From assembly GCF_000455825.1 (NCBI RefSeq), contig NZ_ATAO01000188.1, positions 94,002-158,001 on the forward strand: a stretch of DNA of 64,000 nt, given 5' to 3'. This DNA comes from Microbacterium maritypicum MF109 (GTDB lineage Bacteria; Actinomycetota; Actinomycetes; Actinomycetales; Microbacteriaceae). Below, piece by piece: positions 1-8,988 of this stretch. Under the pieces are notes generated by a model. The model was not told the DNA's origin, did no database searches, and was given only the letters and a program-made list of their open reading frames with translations. Each line of letters begins with the position of its first letter. The first letter of the stretch is position 1. Both the position numbers and the translations under genes were made by a program.

Positions 1-405
1 CCACCGCCGCTTGAAGGCGAGACCGCCCAGCATGCACGCCTCGGACGAGCCGATCGTCGAGGTGCCGATGCTCTTCTCCGCATCGGGCGCGTTCCACAGG
101 TTCGCCAGCATGTGCCAGCAGTTGTCCTCGATCGCCGCCGTCTGCGGATATTCGTCCTTGTCGATCATGTTCTTGTCGAACGACGCCGCGTACACCTGCT
201 TCGCATCGTCATCCATCCAGGTGCTCACGAACGTCGCGAGGTTCAGCCGCGCGTTCCCGTCGAGGATCGTCTCGTCCTCCACGATCTGCTTCGCCGTGTC
301 GGGGAGCGACTCACCGGCAGGGATGACATGACGTGCGGCGCCGGTAGCTTCAGCCGGCCTCGCGAACATCGGTGTTGCCGGGCTGGAGGTCTCGTGATCA
401 GTCAT
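1..405 (-). CDS. gadB: Glutamate decarboxylase, N-terminal part (runs off the window)
   Basis: This is the first 135 residues of a PLP-dependent glutamate decarboxylase, which turns glutamate into GABA and CO2 and usually serves acid tolerance or GABA metabolism. The frame is open from an ATG at 405 to base 1 with no stop, so the C-terminal two thirds, including the PLP lysine, lie outside. Recognition rests on the family's conserved stretch around residues 80-135: MIDKDEYPQTAAIEDNCWHM, followed by a STIGSSEACMLGGLAFKRRW-type block. AAGGAG stands 6 nt before the ATG. It is transcribed in the same direction as the LacI-type gene upstream, and a motif resembling that gene's own operator lies about 50 bp before this start, so LacI control is likely. 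Confidence 0.93.
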   Translation of the reverse strand, partial: MTDHETSSPATPMFARPAEATGAARHVIPAGESLPDTAKQIVEDETILDGNARLNLATFVSTWMDDDAKQVYAASFDKNMIDKDEYPQTAAIEDNCWHMLANLWNAPDAEKSIGTSTIGSSEACMLGGLAFKRRW

Positions 406-453
406 GTCGTCTCCTTGCTTGCGTGCATCGCAGCGGCACATGGAACCGACGTG

Positions 454-467
454 CAAAATCGGTTAAC
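454..467. promoter_or_regulatory. Putative LacI-type operator upstream of gadB
   Basis: The 14-mer CAAAATCGGTTAAC has the central CG flanked by AA and TT that is typical of LacI-family operators. It agrees at 11 of 14 positions with the motif before the neighbouring lacI-type gene at 1543-1556, and lies 49 bp before the gadB start. The link to the regulator is inferred. Confidence 0.45.
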
Positions 468-511
468 CGCCACCTGGGTCGATGGAAACAAGGTAAGACG
501 TCCTCAGGGGA

Positions 512-1534
512 TCACGCAAGCCTGTACGACGAAGGCGAGGCGGAAACCGCCACCGAAGGCAGCTCGAGAAGGAGGTCAGCAGGGGTCTCGCCGCTTACGA
601 GCTCGGCCATGGCCTTCACCGCGAGGGAGCCGTTCCGGAACGGATCGGTGGCGAAATAGTCCACGCCATGCTGCGCAGCGAGCCCGCCGGGATCACCGAC
701 CGTCGTCACACGCAACTGACCGGGCACATCGAGCCCAGCCCGTTCGGCCGCTCGGAGGATGGCTGCGCTGAATGACTCGTTCATGCAGTGCACCACCGTG
801 GGCGGCAGTGCGCCCGGGAGCATCCTCGTGGCAGCGTCGTCCAGCGACTCCCCCGGCTCCAACGCCCCTCCCCGCGGCGTGATCCCCCGCCGCGCACACC
901 AGCGCTGAAACCCGGCGATGGCATCGTTGGTGAAGTGATCCAGTCGCGCCCCGACGAAGATCGCAGGCCGGACTTCTTCGTCACCATCTGCGATTGTGTC
1001 GAGGTAGGCCGGAAGCGCATCCCGTATGCCCAGCCGAATCTGCTGGATGCGAGCCGTCGGACGCTCGTCGTATCCGCCGACGGCGACGACCGGTCGACCG
1101 AGACTCAGCGCGCGCTCCACCACGGGGTCGCTGGGCATGGGGTCGACCACGATGATCCCGTCATACGAGAGCGTGGTCGTGATCTGACCGTCGACCCCCG
1201 CGCGGCCTGCCGTGACCGCCAAACCCATCGCGCCGGCCTCCAACGCCGCCCCCGCGAGGATGTTCCGGAAGCACGGCATGAACGAGGCTTCCGTGACGCG
1301 CGGATCGCGGAAGCTCGCCACGACCGCGATCACGTTCGTCCGCCCGAGTCGCAGTGCCTGACCCGTCTGATTCGGCTGGTAGCCGAGCCGGTCGCCGATC
1401 GCCTTCACACGGGCGCGCGTGCGCTCGGACACTCTCCCTCGCCCGTTGTAGACGTGCGAGACGGTGGCCGCCGAGACACCTGCGGCGAGAGCGACGTCCC
1501 TGATGCGAACGCGTTGTGCGGAAGGTTCGGGCAT
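512..1534 (-). CDS. LacI-family transcriptional regulator
   Basis: A 340-residue DNA-binding repressor of the LacI/GalR family. Residues 8-60 form the LacI helix-turn-helix and hinge (IRDVALAAGVSAATVSHVYN, then GYQPNQTGQALRLGRTNVIA). The rest is the periplasmic-binding-protein-like effector domain of usual length. The ATG at 1534 is preceded directly by GAGGGG, so spacing is tight. An ATTAAACGATTAT operator-like palindrome lies 9 bp upstream, suggesting autorepression. A similar motif precedes gadB. The effector cannot be read from sequence. LacI proteins usually sense sugars, so control of gadB would be unusual. Confidence 0.93.
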   Translation of the reverse strand: MPEPSAQRVRIRDVALAAGVSAATVSHVYNGRGRVSERTRARVKAIGDRLGYQPNQTGQALRLGRTNVIAVVASFRDPRVTEASFMPCFRNILAGAALEAGAMGLAVTAGRAGVDGQITTTLSYDGIIVVDPMPSDPVVERALSLGRPVVAVGGYDERPTARIQQIRLGIRDALPAYLDTIADGDEEVRPAIFVGARLDHFTNDAIAGFQRWCARRGITPRGGALEPGESLDDAATRMLPGALPPTVVHCMNESFSAAILRAAERAGLDVPGQLRVTTVGDPGGLAAQHGVDYFATDPFRNGSLAVKAMAELVSGETPADLLLELPSVAVSASPSSYRLA

Positions 1535-1542
1535 CCCCTCAG

Positions 1543-1556
1543 CATAATCGTTTAAT
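1543..1556. promoter_or_regulatory. Putative LacI-type autoregulatory operator
   Basis: The sequence CATAATCGTTTAAT (reverse ATTAAACGATTATG) shows a TAA-N-CG-N-TTA dyad typical of LacI-family operators, placed just before the LacI-type start at 1534. It matches the motif before gadB at 11 of 14 positions. Confidence 0.5.
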
Positions 1557-1722
1557 CACGGTCTGGAGCCGCTTCTGTCACGCATTGACGCAGCCCGGCG
1601 CCGCCGCGCCACGCGCGTGCCGAGCACACGAACGAAGGGCGATGACCGCGCCCGGCCTCGTGGGCGCAGTGGGCCACGATCCCGCACCCGTGCATGGATG
1701 AGCGAAGGGATTCGACGATGCA

Positions 1723-1760
1723 GAGAGGGCCTCGGGATCGAATGATCCCGAGGCCCTCTC
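1723..1760 (-). terminator. Perfect 17-bp hairpin after nrdF
   Basis: The two arms, 1723-1739 and 1744-1760, are perfect reverse complements of 17 nt around a GAAT loop. It starts 51 bp beyond the nrdF stop. There is no U tract, as is common for actinobacterial terminators. The adjacent 1561-1722 stretch between this hairpin and the LacI gene shows no convincing gene. Confidence 0.8.
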
Positions 1761-1811
1761 ACCCGCTGGTGATCCGGATGCGCCCGAAGCTCGAGCGTCC
1801 TCCCTGACTTC

Positions 1812-2810
<999 letters not shown>

Positions 2811-2843
2811 TCAGCCGCGTTCTCGGGTCGACAGGTTGTCAGG

Positions 2844-4988
2844 TCAGAGCATGCACGAGACGCACTCGGCCATGTCGGTGCCCTCGAGCGCCAGCTGACG
2901 CAGACGGATGTAGTAGATCGTCTTGATGCCCTTGCGCCATGCGTAGATCTGCGCCTTGTTGATGTCACGCGTGGTGGCGGTGTCCTTGAAGAACAGGGTC
3001 AGAGACAGACCCTGGTCGACGTGCTGCGTGGCGGCCGCATAGGTGTCGATGACCTTCTCGTAGCCGATCTCGTACGCGTCCTGGTAGTACTCCAGGTTGT
3101 CGTTCGTCATGAACGCCGCCGGGTAGTAGACGCGACCGAGCTTGCCTTCCTTGCGGATCTCGATCTTCGACGCGATCGGGTGGATCGACGACGTGGAGTT
3201 GTTGATGTACGAGATCGAGCCGGTCGGCGGGACGGCCTGAAGGTTCTGGTTGTAGATGCCGTGCTTCTGGATCGACGCCTTCAGCTCGGCCCAGTCGTCC
3301 TGGGTCGGGATGTGCTTGCCGGCGAAGAGCTCCTTGACCTTCTCGGTCGCGGGAACCCACGCCTGGTCGATGTACTTGTCGAAGAACTCCCCCGACGCAT
3401 ACTTCGAGTCCTCGAACCCGTCGAACGTCGTGCCGCGCTCGATCGCGAGGTTGTTGGACGCCCGCAGGGCGTGGAACAGCACCGTGTAGAAGTAGATGTT
3501 CGTGAAGTCGATGCCCTCTTCGGAGCCGTAGTACACATGCTCGCGGGCAAGGTATCCGTGCAGGTTCATCTGGCCGAGGCCGATCGCGTGCGAGCGGTCG
3601 TTGCCGTCCTCGATCGACCGCACCGAGCCGATGTGGCTCTGGTCGCTCACCGCGGTGAGGGCGCGGATCGCCGTCTCGACGGTCTGCCCCAGGTCATCGG
3701 CATCCATCGACAGCGCGATGTTCATCGAGCCGAGGTTGCAGGAGATGTCCTTGCCGATGTTGTCGTACGACAGGTCGTCGTTGTACGTGGTCGGCGTGTT
3801 CACCTGCAGGATCTCGCTGCAGAGGTTGGACATGTTGATCCGACCCTTGATCGGGTTGGCCTTGTTCACCGTGTCTTCGAACATGACGTACGGGTAGCCG
3901 GACTCGAACTGGATCTCGGCGACGGTCTGGAAGAACTCGCGCGCGTTGATCTTGGTCTTCTTGATGCGCGGGTCGTCGACCATCTCGCGGTACTTCTCGG
4001 TGACCGAGATGTCGCCGAACGGAACGCCGTAGACCTTCTCGACGTCGTACGGCGAGAACAGGTACATGTCCTCGTCGTTCTTGGCGAGTTCGAACGTGAT
4101 GTCCGGAACCACGACGCCCAGCGACAGCGTCTTGATGCGGATCTTCTCATCGGCGTTCTCGCGCTTGGTGTCGAGGAAGCGCATGATGTCGGGGTGGTGG
4201 GCGTTGAGGTACACCGCACCGGCGCCCTGACGCGCACCGAGCTGGTTGGCGTAGCTGAAGCTGTCTTCGAGGAGCTTCATCACGGGGATGATGCCGGAGG
4301 ACTGGTTCTCGATCTGCTTGATCGGCGCACCCGACTCGCGGATGTTCGACAGCAGCAGGGCGACGCCGCCGCCGCGCTTGGAGAGCTGCAGGGCCGAGTT
4401 GATGCCGCGGGCGATCGACTCCATGTTGTCTTCGATGCGCAGCAGGAAGCAGCTGACGAGTTCGCCGCGCTGCGCCTTGCCGGCGTTGAGGAATGTCGGG
4501 GTGGCCGGCTGGAAGCGACCGGAGATGATCTCCTCGACGAGCGCGACCGCGAGCTTCTCATCGCCGTCGGCGAGGCCGAGGGCGGTCATCACGACGCGGT
4601 CCTCGAAGCGCTCGAGGTAGCGCTTGCCGTCGAACGTCTTCAGCGTGTAGCTCGTGTAGTACTTGAACGCGCCGAGGAACGTCTCGAAACGGAACTTCTT
4701 GCCGTACGCGAGGTCGTTGAGCTTCTGGATGAACTCCATCGAGTACTTCTCGATGACGGCGCCTTCGTAGTACTCCTTCTCCACGAGGTAGTCCAGACGC
4801 TCCTTGAGCGAGTGGAAGAACACCGTGTTCTGGTTCACGTGCTGCAGGAAGTACTCCCGCGCGGCGCGCTTGTCGGCGTCGAACTGGATCTTCCCGTTCG
4901 CGTCGTACAGGTTGAGCATCGCGTTGAGGGCGTGATAGTCGAGACCCTCGTAAGAGGGGTTCGCCTTGAATGCCACTGTCTCGGTCAC
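2844..4988 (-). CDS. nrdE: Class Ib ribonucleotide reductase, alpha subunit
   Basis: The 714-residue catalytic subunit that reduces ribonucleoside diphosphates using electrons from NrdH. The start chosen is GTG at 4988, because it overlaps the nrdI stop as GTGA and gives the usual NrdE length beginning [19 protein letters not shown]; an in-frame ATG at 5084 would add an unrelated 32-residue extension inside nrdI. Visible landmarks are the [20 protein letters not shown] active-site Cys region, SNLCSEIL, the [11 protein letters not shown] stretch and the C-terminal redox pair CVSC. There is no long N-terminal ATP cone, as expected for class Ib. Confidence 0.98.
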   Translation of the reverse strand: MTETVAFKANPSYEGLDYHALNAMLNLYDANGKIQFDADKRAAREYFLQHVNQNTVFFHSLKERLDYLVEKEYYEGAVIEKYSMEFIQKLNDLAYGKKFRFETFLGAFKYYTSYTLKTFDGKRYLERFEDRVVMTALGLADGDEKLAVALVEEIISGRFQPATPTFLNAGKAQRGELVSCFLLRIEDNMESIARGINSALQLSKRGGGVALLLSNIRESGAPIKQIENQSSGIIPVMKLLEDSFSYANQLGARQGAGAVYLNAHHPDIMRFLDTKRENADEKIRIKTLSLGVVVPDITFELAKNDEDMYLFSPYDVEKVYGVPFGDISVTEKYREMVDDPRIKKTKINAREFFQTVAEIQFESGYPYVMFEDTVNKANPIKGRINMSNLCSEILQVNTPTTYNDDLSYDNIGKDISCNLGSMNIALSMDADDLGQTVETAIRALTAVSDQSHIGSVRSIEDGNDRSHAIGLGQMNLHGYLAREHVYYGSEEGIDFTNIYFYTVLFHALRASNNLAIERGTTFDGFEDSKYASGEFFDKYIDQAWVPATEKVKELFAGKHIPTQDDWAELKASIQKHGIYNQNLQAVPPTGSISYINNSTSSIHPIASKIEIRKEGKLGRVYYPAAFMTNDNLEYYQDAYEIGYEKVIDTYAAATQHVDQGLSLTLFFKDTATTRDINKAQIYAWRKGIKTIYYIRLRQLALEGTDMAECVSCML

Positions 4989-5419
4989 TGAAGCTGCCAC
5001 CGTCGTTCCAATCCGTCGCTCACGCGATCCACATCGTCTTGTGTGCCGAAGATCTCGAGCCGATACAAGTGAGGCACGTTGCACTTGCGGCTGATGATGT
5101 CACCGGCGAGGCAGAAGGCGTCGCCGAAGTTGGTGTTGCCCGCGGAGATCACGCCGCGGATGTGGCGCCGGTTGCGCTCATCGTTGAGGAACCGGATCAC
5201 CTGTTTCGGAACTGCGCCTTTCTCGACGCCGCGCCCCGCTCCCCCGCCGTAGGTGGGGGTGACCAGCACGAAGGGCTCGTCGATGACGAGGTCTTCTTCG
5301 TGTCGGTGGAGGGGGATGCGTCGGGACGGGAGTCCGAGCTTCTCGATGAACCGCGCGGTGTTACCCGAGACGCTCGAGAAGTAGATCAGGAGCGGCGCTG
5401 CGGTCGCGACGGCGCTCAT
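4985..5419 (-). CDS. nrdI: NrdI flavodoxin-like protein
   Basis: A 144-residue flavodoxin-like FMN protein that supplies the oxidant for assembly of the NrdF dimanganese-tyrosyl cofactor. Residues 10-25 hold the phosphate-binding loop [18 protein letters not shown], and [10 protein letters not shown] near residue 52 is the second family signature. It sits between nrdH (6-bp gap) and nrdE (4-nt GTGA overlap), the classical nrdHIEF order. Confidence 0.97.
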   Translation of the reverse strand: MSAVATAAPLLIYFSSVSGNTARFIEKLGLPSRRIPLHRHEEDLVIDEPFVLVTPTYGGGAGRGVEKGAVPKQVIRFLNDERNRRHIRGVISAGNTNFGDAFCLAGDIISRKCNVPHLYRLEIFGTQDDVDRVSDGLERRWQLQ

Positions 5420-5425
5420 GCGGCG

Positions 5426-5659
5426 TCACGCCAGACGGGAGGCGAGTTCGTCGATCTTGTCGGGACGGAAACCCGACCAGTGACCCTCGTCGGTGACGAC
5501 GACGGGTGCCTGCATGTAACCGAGCGCCTTGACCTGCTCGAGCGCCGTCGGGTCTTCCGACAGGTCGAGGATCTCGTACTCGATGCCCTTGGCATCGAGG
5601 GCACGGTAGGTGGCGTTGCACTGAACGCAGGAAGGCTTTGTGTAGACCGTGATCGACAT
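5426..5659 (-). CDS. nrdH: NrdH glutaredoxin-like protein
   Basis: A 77-residue thioredoxin-fold electron donor for NrdE. The redox motif CVQC is at residues 11-14 after TVYTKPS, and the C-terminal WSGFRPDKIDEL is the NrdH signature. It is the first gene of the nrdHIEF operon. GAGGGG lies about 12 nt before the ATG. A hairpin leader and an NrdR-like box lie just upstream. Confidence 0.97.
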   Translation of the reverse strand: MSITVYTKPSCVQCNATYRALDAKGIEYEILDLSEDPTALEQVKALGYMQAPVVVTDEGHWSGFRPDKIDELASRLA

Positions 5660-5707
5660 CTTTTTCGTAACCCCTCAAATCTCTGGCCCGCTTCTCATCA
5701 GGCTGTT

Positions 5708-5730
5708 TCCCGGTAGACCCCCTGCCGGGA
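5708..5730 (-). promoter_or_regulatory. Hairpin in the nrdHIEF leader
   Basis: TCCCGGTAG (5708-5716) and CTGCCGGGA (5722-5730) form a 9-bp stem with one G-U pair and a 5-nt loop. It lies between the likely promoter and the nrdH start, so it would be transcribed in the leader. Its role is unknown. Confidence 0.4.
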
Positions 5731-5735
5731 CTTCA

Positions 5736-5751
5736 ATACTACATATGGGGA
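5736..5751 (-). promoter_or_regulatory. NrdR-box-like site over a TAGTAT -10 element
   Basis: The minus-strand 16-mer TCCCCATATGTAGTAT agrees with the NrdR consensus ACACTATATATAGTGT at 11 positions, and its 3' end TAGTAT makes a good -10 hexamer for nrdH. NrdR is the ATP/dATP-sensing repressor of nrd genes and normally binds two boxes about three turns apart. A clear second box was not found. Confidence 0.5.
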
Positions 5752-5796
5752 CCGACATTGGGGGCGACCACAAGGGGTAGTAGTTACATCCGTGTA

Positions 5797-5973
5797 GTTA
5801 TCCACCGTTCTCTACAGATACAACACAGGTTCTCCACCGTTTCTTCCACAGGCCGAGCCCTCGTCCGGAGGCACTCGAACCGCGTGAAATCGCGGCTGGG
5901 AAGCCCCTGTGAGCGATCCATCCACAGGGGGGACGTTACGACGCCCCACCGACATTCGGATTCCTGTGGAAAT
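5797..5973. promoter_or_regulatory. Cluster of DnaA-box-like TCCAC(A/C) motifs in the nrdH / MFS intergenic region
   Basis: The 391-bp gap between nrdH and the MFS gene holds TTATCCACC (5798), TTCTCCACC (5830), TCTTCCACA (5842), CCATCCACA (5918) and, reversed, ATTTCCACA (5965-5973). These are one or two changes from the DnaA box TTATCCACA. An 8-bp inverted repeat CCCCTGTG/CACAGGGG spans 5904-5930. No gene is seen here. Whether DnaA binds is a hypothesis; in E. coli nrdAB is DnaA-regulated. Confidence 0.35.
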
Positions 5974-6050
5974 CGACCTTCGGCGTGTCGCGGGCGTGTC
6001 GCGGATCGACCTCTTCGGCGGCCGACCCCGCGGCCCGGTACCGTGGTCTG

Positions 6051-7259
6051 GTGGCGGGATATCGGGATCTTCTTCGCACGCCGGGAGTGGCGCGCATGAT
6101 CGCTGCTCAGCTGACCGCGCGCTTCCCCAACGGAATGATGTCGCTGGCGATCCTGCTGCACGTCGAGCAGCAGACCGGGTCGTACGGATCGGCAGGCCTG
6201 GTCCTCGCCGCGACCAGTGTGGGCCAGGCGATCGCCGGTCCCATCACGAGCCGTTGGATGGGCGTCTGGGGCATGCGACGTGTGCTCACGCTCACGCTGT
6301 CGGTGTGCGTCGTGGCGGTGCTGTGCCTCGCACTGCTGCCGCTCGAGGTACCGGGCTACATGGCTCTCGGCATGGTCGCCGGACTCTCCACCCCGCCCGT
6401 CCAGGCCGCGGTGCGCACCATCTATCCGAAGCTCGTCAACTCCTCGAACCTCACGCCGCTGTTCTCCCTCGACGCGTCGCTGCAGGAGATCATCTGGGTG
6501 CTGGCCCCCGTCGTGATCACGCTCGTCTCGACCCAGATCGGCACGCCGGAGGGCCTGCTGCTGGTGGCGATCATCCTCGTCGGCGGCGGCGCCTGGTTCA
6601 TCCTCTCCCCAGAGGTCGGACGGGTCCGCATCCCCCGGAGCCGCAACGCTCTGGGCACGGTCGTGCTCAAGCCGCCCGTACTGCTGGCGACCGTGATCGG
6701 CTTCCTCCTGATCGGAGCCTGTGCGGCTGTGGAGGTGGGAGTCGTCGCGACGTTCGAGCACGGAAGCCTCGCGGCCGGTCTCGTGCTCGCCGTGTTCTCG
6801 GCGGGAAGCCTCGCCGGCGGTCTGGCCTTCGGTCACATCCCCATCGGGCCGTGGGCCATGGCGCGCCGTCTGCTGATCGTCACGATCGGCCTCGGCCTGA
6901 CGATGGTCATGCTCAACGTGTTCTGGCTCGGCGGCACCCTGATCCTCGCCGGCATCGGCATCGCTCCGGCTCTCGCCGTGCTCTTCGCGATCACCTCGGC
7001 CAGTGTGAAGTTCAGCGAGACCGCTGAGGCCTTCGGCTGGGCCGGCACCGGCCAGCTCATCGGCGCCGCCGCCGGATCCGCGGTCGCCGGCTTCCTCGTC
7101 GATGTCGGCGACTGGCGCGGCGCCTACCTCGCCGCCACGATCTTCGCCGCGGTGGGACTGCTCGTGGCCGTCGTCTTCGTCCGTTCCTTCCCTGATCTGC
7201 GTCACCGCGACGCGAGCCCGCATCCCGACACCGAACCCCTGGCGGTCACCCCCTCATGA
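6051..7259 (+). CDS. MFS transporter
   Basis: A 402-residue major facilitator superfamily membrane protein with about 12 hydrophobic segments. The GTG at 6051 was chosen because TACCGT at 6039-6044 sits 6 nt before it, the leaderless pattern seen repeatedly here; an in-frame GTG at 5985 would only add a charged, non-conserved stretch. The N-terminal half carries the MFS loop pattern GPITSRWMGVWGMRRVL near residue 53. The stop overlaps the following sugar kinase by 4 nt (ATGA), so the substrate may be a sugar or sugar acid, although similarity alone also fits a multidrug exporter. The substrate is not known. Confidence 0.88.
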   Translation: MAGYRDLLRTPGVARMIAAQLTARFPNGMMSLAILLHVEQQTGSYGSAGLVLAATSVGQAIAGPITSRWMGVWGMRRVLTLTLSVCVVAVLCLALLPLEVPGYMALGMVAGLSTPPVQAAVRTIYPKLVNSSNLTPLFSLDASLQEIIWVLAPVVITLVSTQIGTPEGLLLVAIILVGGGAWFILSPEVGRVRIPRSRNALGTVVLKPPVLLATVIGFLLIGACAAVEVGVVATFEHGSLAAGLVLAVFSAGSLAGGLAFGHIPIGPWAMARRLLIVTIGLGLTMVMLNVFWLGGTLILAGIGIAPALAVLFAITSASVKFSETAEAFGWAGTGQLIGAAAGSAVAGFLVDVGDWRGAYLAATIFAAVGLLVAVVFVRSFPDLRHRDASPHPDTEPLAVTPS

Positions 7260-8176
7260 GCTCCCCCATTTCTTCGACCTCTGCCCCCGAGATCGTCTGC
7301 ATCGGCGAGACCATGGCGCTGATCACTCCGACGGATGCCCCGCTCGCCGACGCCGCGCAGGCGTCGATCGGCCTGGCCGGCGCCGAGTCCAACGTGGCCG
7401 CCGGCGTCGCCTCCTCCGGACACCGGGTCGCCTGGGCGTCGCGGCTGGGCGCCGACCCGCTCGGCGACAGGGTCGCCTTCGAGCTCGAGCGGCGGGGTGT
7501 GGAGTTGTGGGTCGAGCGCGACGATGCCGCGCCCACCGGAGTGATGTTCAAGGACCCGGGCGCCGAATCCTCCTCCGTCTACTACTACCGTCGGGGATCC
7601 GCTGCCTCCCGCATGGAACCGGGGTTCCTGACCGCGCGGCGTCTCGACGGGGTGCGGATCGTGCACACCACCGGGATCACCCCCGCGCTGTCCGCGTCGT
7701 GCCGCGAGACGGTCGACCAGCTCTTCTCCGACGCCCGCACCGCGGGAGCCCTCGTGTCGTTCGACGTGAACGACCGGCGTCCGCTGTGGAGCAGGGAGGA
7801 TGCCGCAGAGACGCTCGCCCGCCTGGCCGACACCGCGGACATCTCCTTCGTCGGCCGAGACGAGGCTGAACGCATCTGGGGTACCGCGACACCCGCCGAG
7901 ATCCGCGCCTTCCTCCCGAACTGCGCGCTGCTGGTCGTCAAGGACGGCGATGTCGGCGCCACTGCCTTCCATGGCGACGACGAGCCGATCTTCGTGCCCG
8001 CTCCCGTGGTCGACGTCGTCGAGCCGGTCGGCGCGGGAGATGCGTTCGCATCCGGCTTCCTGGCGGCGACCCTCGACGGAGCCGACCTCGCCGCGCGCCT
8101 CTCCGCCGGCCACGCGGCCGCGGAGCGCGTGCTGACGATCGCCGCCGACCTCCCACCGCTGGTGCCGCTCGCCTGA
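7256..8176 (+). CDS. PfkB-family carbohydrate kinase (KDG-kinase-like)
   Basis: A 306-residue ribokinase-fold sugar kinase. The N-terminal VCIGETMALITP and the GLAGAESNVAAGVASSGHRV block bind sugar. The C-terminal VEPVGAGDAFASGFLA near residue 257 holds the anion hole and catalytic Asp of PfkB enzymes. The motif order is closest to 2-keto-3-deoxygluconate kinases, but the precise substrate is inferred. It is translationally coupled to the MFS gene by an ATGA overlap, which suggests uptake followed by phosphorylation. Confidence 0.9.
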   Translation: MSSPISSTSAPEIVCIGETMALITPTDAPLADAAQASIGLAGAESNVAAGVASSGHRVAWASRLGADPLGDRVAFELERRGVELWVERDDAAPTGVMFKDPGAESSSVYYYRRGSAASRMEPGFLTARRLDGVRIVHTTGITPALSASCRETVDQLFSDARTAGALVSFDVNDRRPLWSREDAAETLARLADTADISFVGRDEAERIWGTATPAEIRAFLPNCALLVVKDGDVGATAFHGDDEPIFVPAPVVDVVEPVGAGDAFASGFLAATLDGADLAARLSAGHAAAERVLTIAADLPPLVPLA

Positions 8177-8217
8177 TGCGGCTCGGGTGATCCCGGCCGC
8201 CTGAACACCACCGGTCG

Positions 8218-8223
8218 TAGGCT
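8218..8223 (+). promoter_or_regulatory. -10 hexamer TAGGCT of a leaderless promoter
   Basis: TAGGCT ends 6 nt before the ATG at 8230, so the transcript should begin at or next to the start codon. No Shine-Dalgarno sequence is present. Confidence 0.6.
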
Positions 8224-8229
8224 GGTGCC

Positions 8230-8988
8230 ATGCCCGCCCCGCTCACCCTGCCCCGTATCTCGTGGGGCTCCCCGTCGGCATCCCGTCGCGCTCTCCTCGT
8301 CCACGGTCTCGGTTCCTCCGGAGCACTGATGTGGCGTCTCGGAGACGCTCTCGCCGCAGCGGGATGGCACGCGACCGCCGTCGACCTGCGGGGTCACGGC
8401 GATGCACCGCGCGCTCTCGACTACTCGGTGGCCGCGTACGGTGCCGATCTCGCCGCCACCCTCCCGGACGGCGGCGGCGCGTGGGACGCGGTCATCGGCC
8501 ATTCGCTCGGCGGCGCATCCAGCACGGTCGCGGCGGCATCGACCCCGGAATGGACTCGACGGCTGGTGCTGATCGACCCCGCGATCCATGTGGGCGGGCG
8601 CGATGCGGCGATCGTGCGACGGAGCCAGGAGCGCGCATTCGCCGACACCCGCCTCGAAGTGGTGCAGGCGGAGCATCCGCACTGGCATCCGCAGGATCAG
8701 GAGCTCAAGGTCGACGCGGTGCTGCGTGCGAGCGCGTGGGCGGTGGAGCAGACCAGTACCCAGAATCAGCCCTGGGACGTACGGGCAGAGGCTGCGCGTC
8801 TGACCGTGCCCACGCATGTGATCGGCGCCGACCCCGCGGTCTACAGCATCTTCACGGGAGAACTCGCCGACGAGGTCCTCGCGGCGAACCCCCTGATCAC
8901 CCTCTCCGTCGTCGAGGGTGCAGGACACTCCCTGCACCGCGACCGCCCGGAGGAATCCGTCCGTCAGCTTCTGGAGGCTCTGGCATGA
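8230..8988 (+). CDS. Alpha/beta-fold hydrolase
   Basis: A 252-residue alpha/beta hydrolase. LLVHGLGSSGALMW (from residue 22) is the oxyanion-hole region, VDLRGHGDA the typical strand-4 turn, GHSLGGAS near residue 95 the nucleophile elbow with the catalytic Ser, and GAGHSLHRDRPEE near the C-terminus supplies the His. The substrate is not known. Its stop overlaps the flavoprotein gene downstream by 4 nt, so the two probably act together, for example on a thioester or ester. It appears leaderless. Confidence 0.9.
   Translation: MPAPLTLPRISWGSPSASRRALLVHGLGSSGALMWRLGDALAAAGWHATAVDLRGHGDAPRALDYSVAAYGADLAATLPDGGGAWDAVIGHSLGGASSTVAAASTPEWTRRLVLIDPAIHVGGRDAAIVRRSQERAFADTRLEVVQAEHPHWHPQDQELKVDAVLRASAWAVEQTSTQNQPWDVRAEAARLTVPTHVIGADPAVYSIFTGELADEVLAANPLITLSVVEGAGHSLHRDRPEESVRQLLEALA

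Noticed and set aside
5797..5973. A chromosomal replication origin
   Set aside because: The DnaA-like motifs are imperfect and there is no dnaA, dnaN, gyrase or rpmH gene nearby and no clear unwinding element, so only a regulatory reading is kept.
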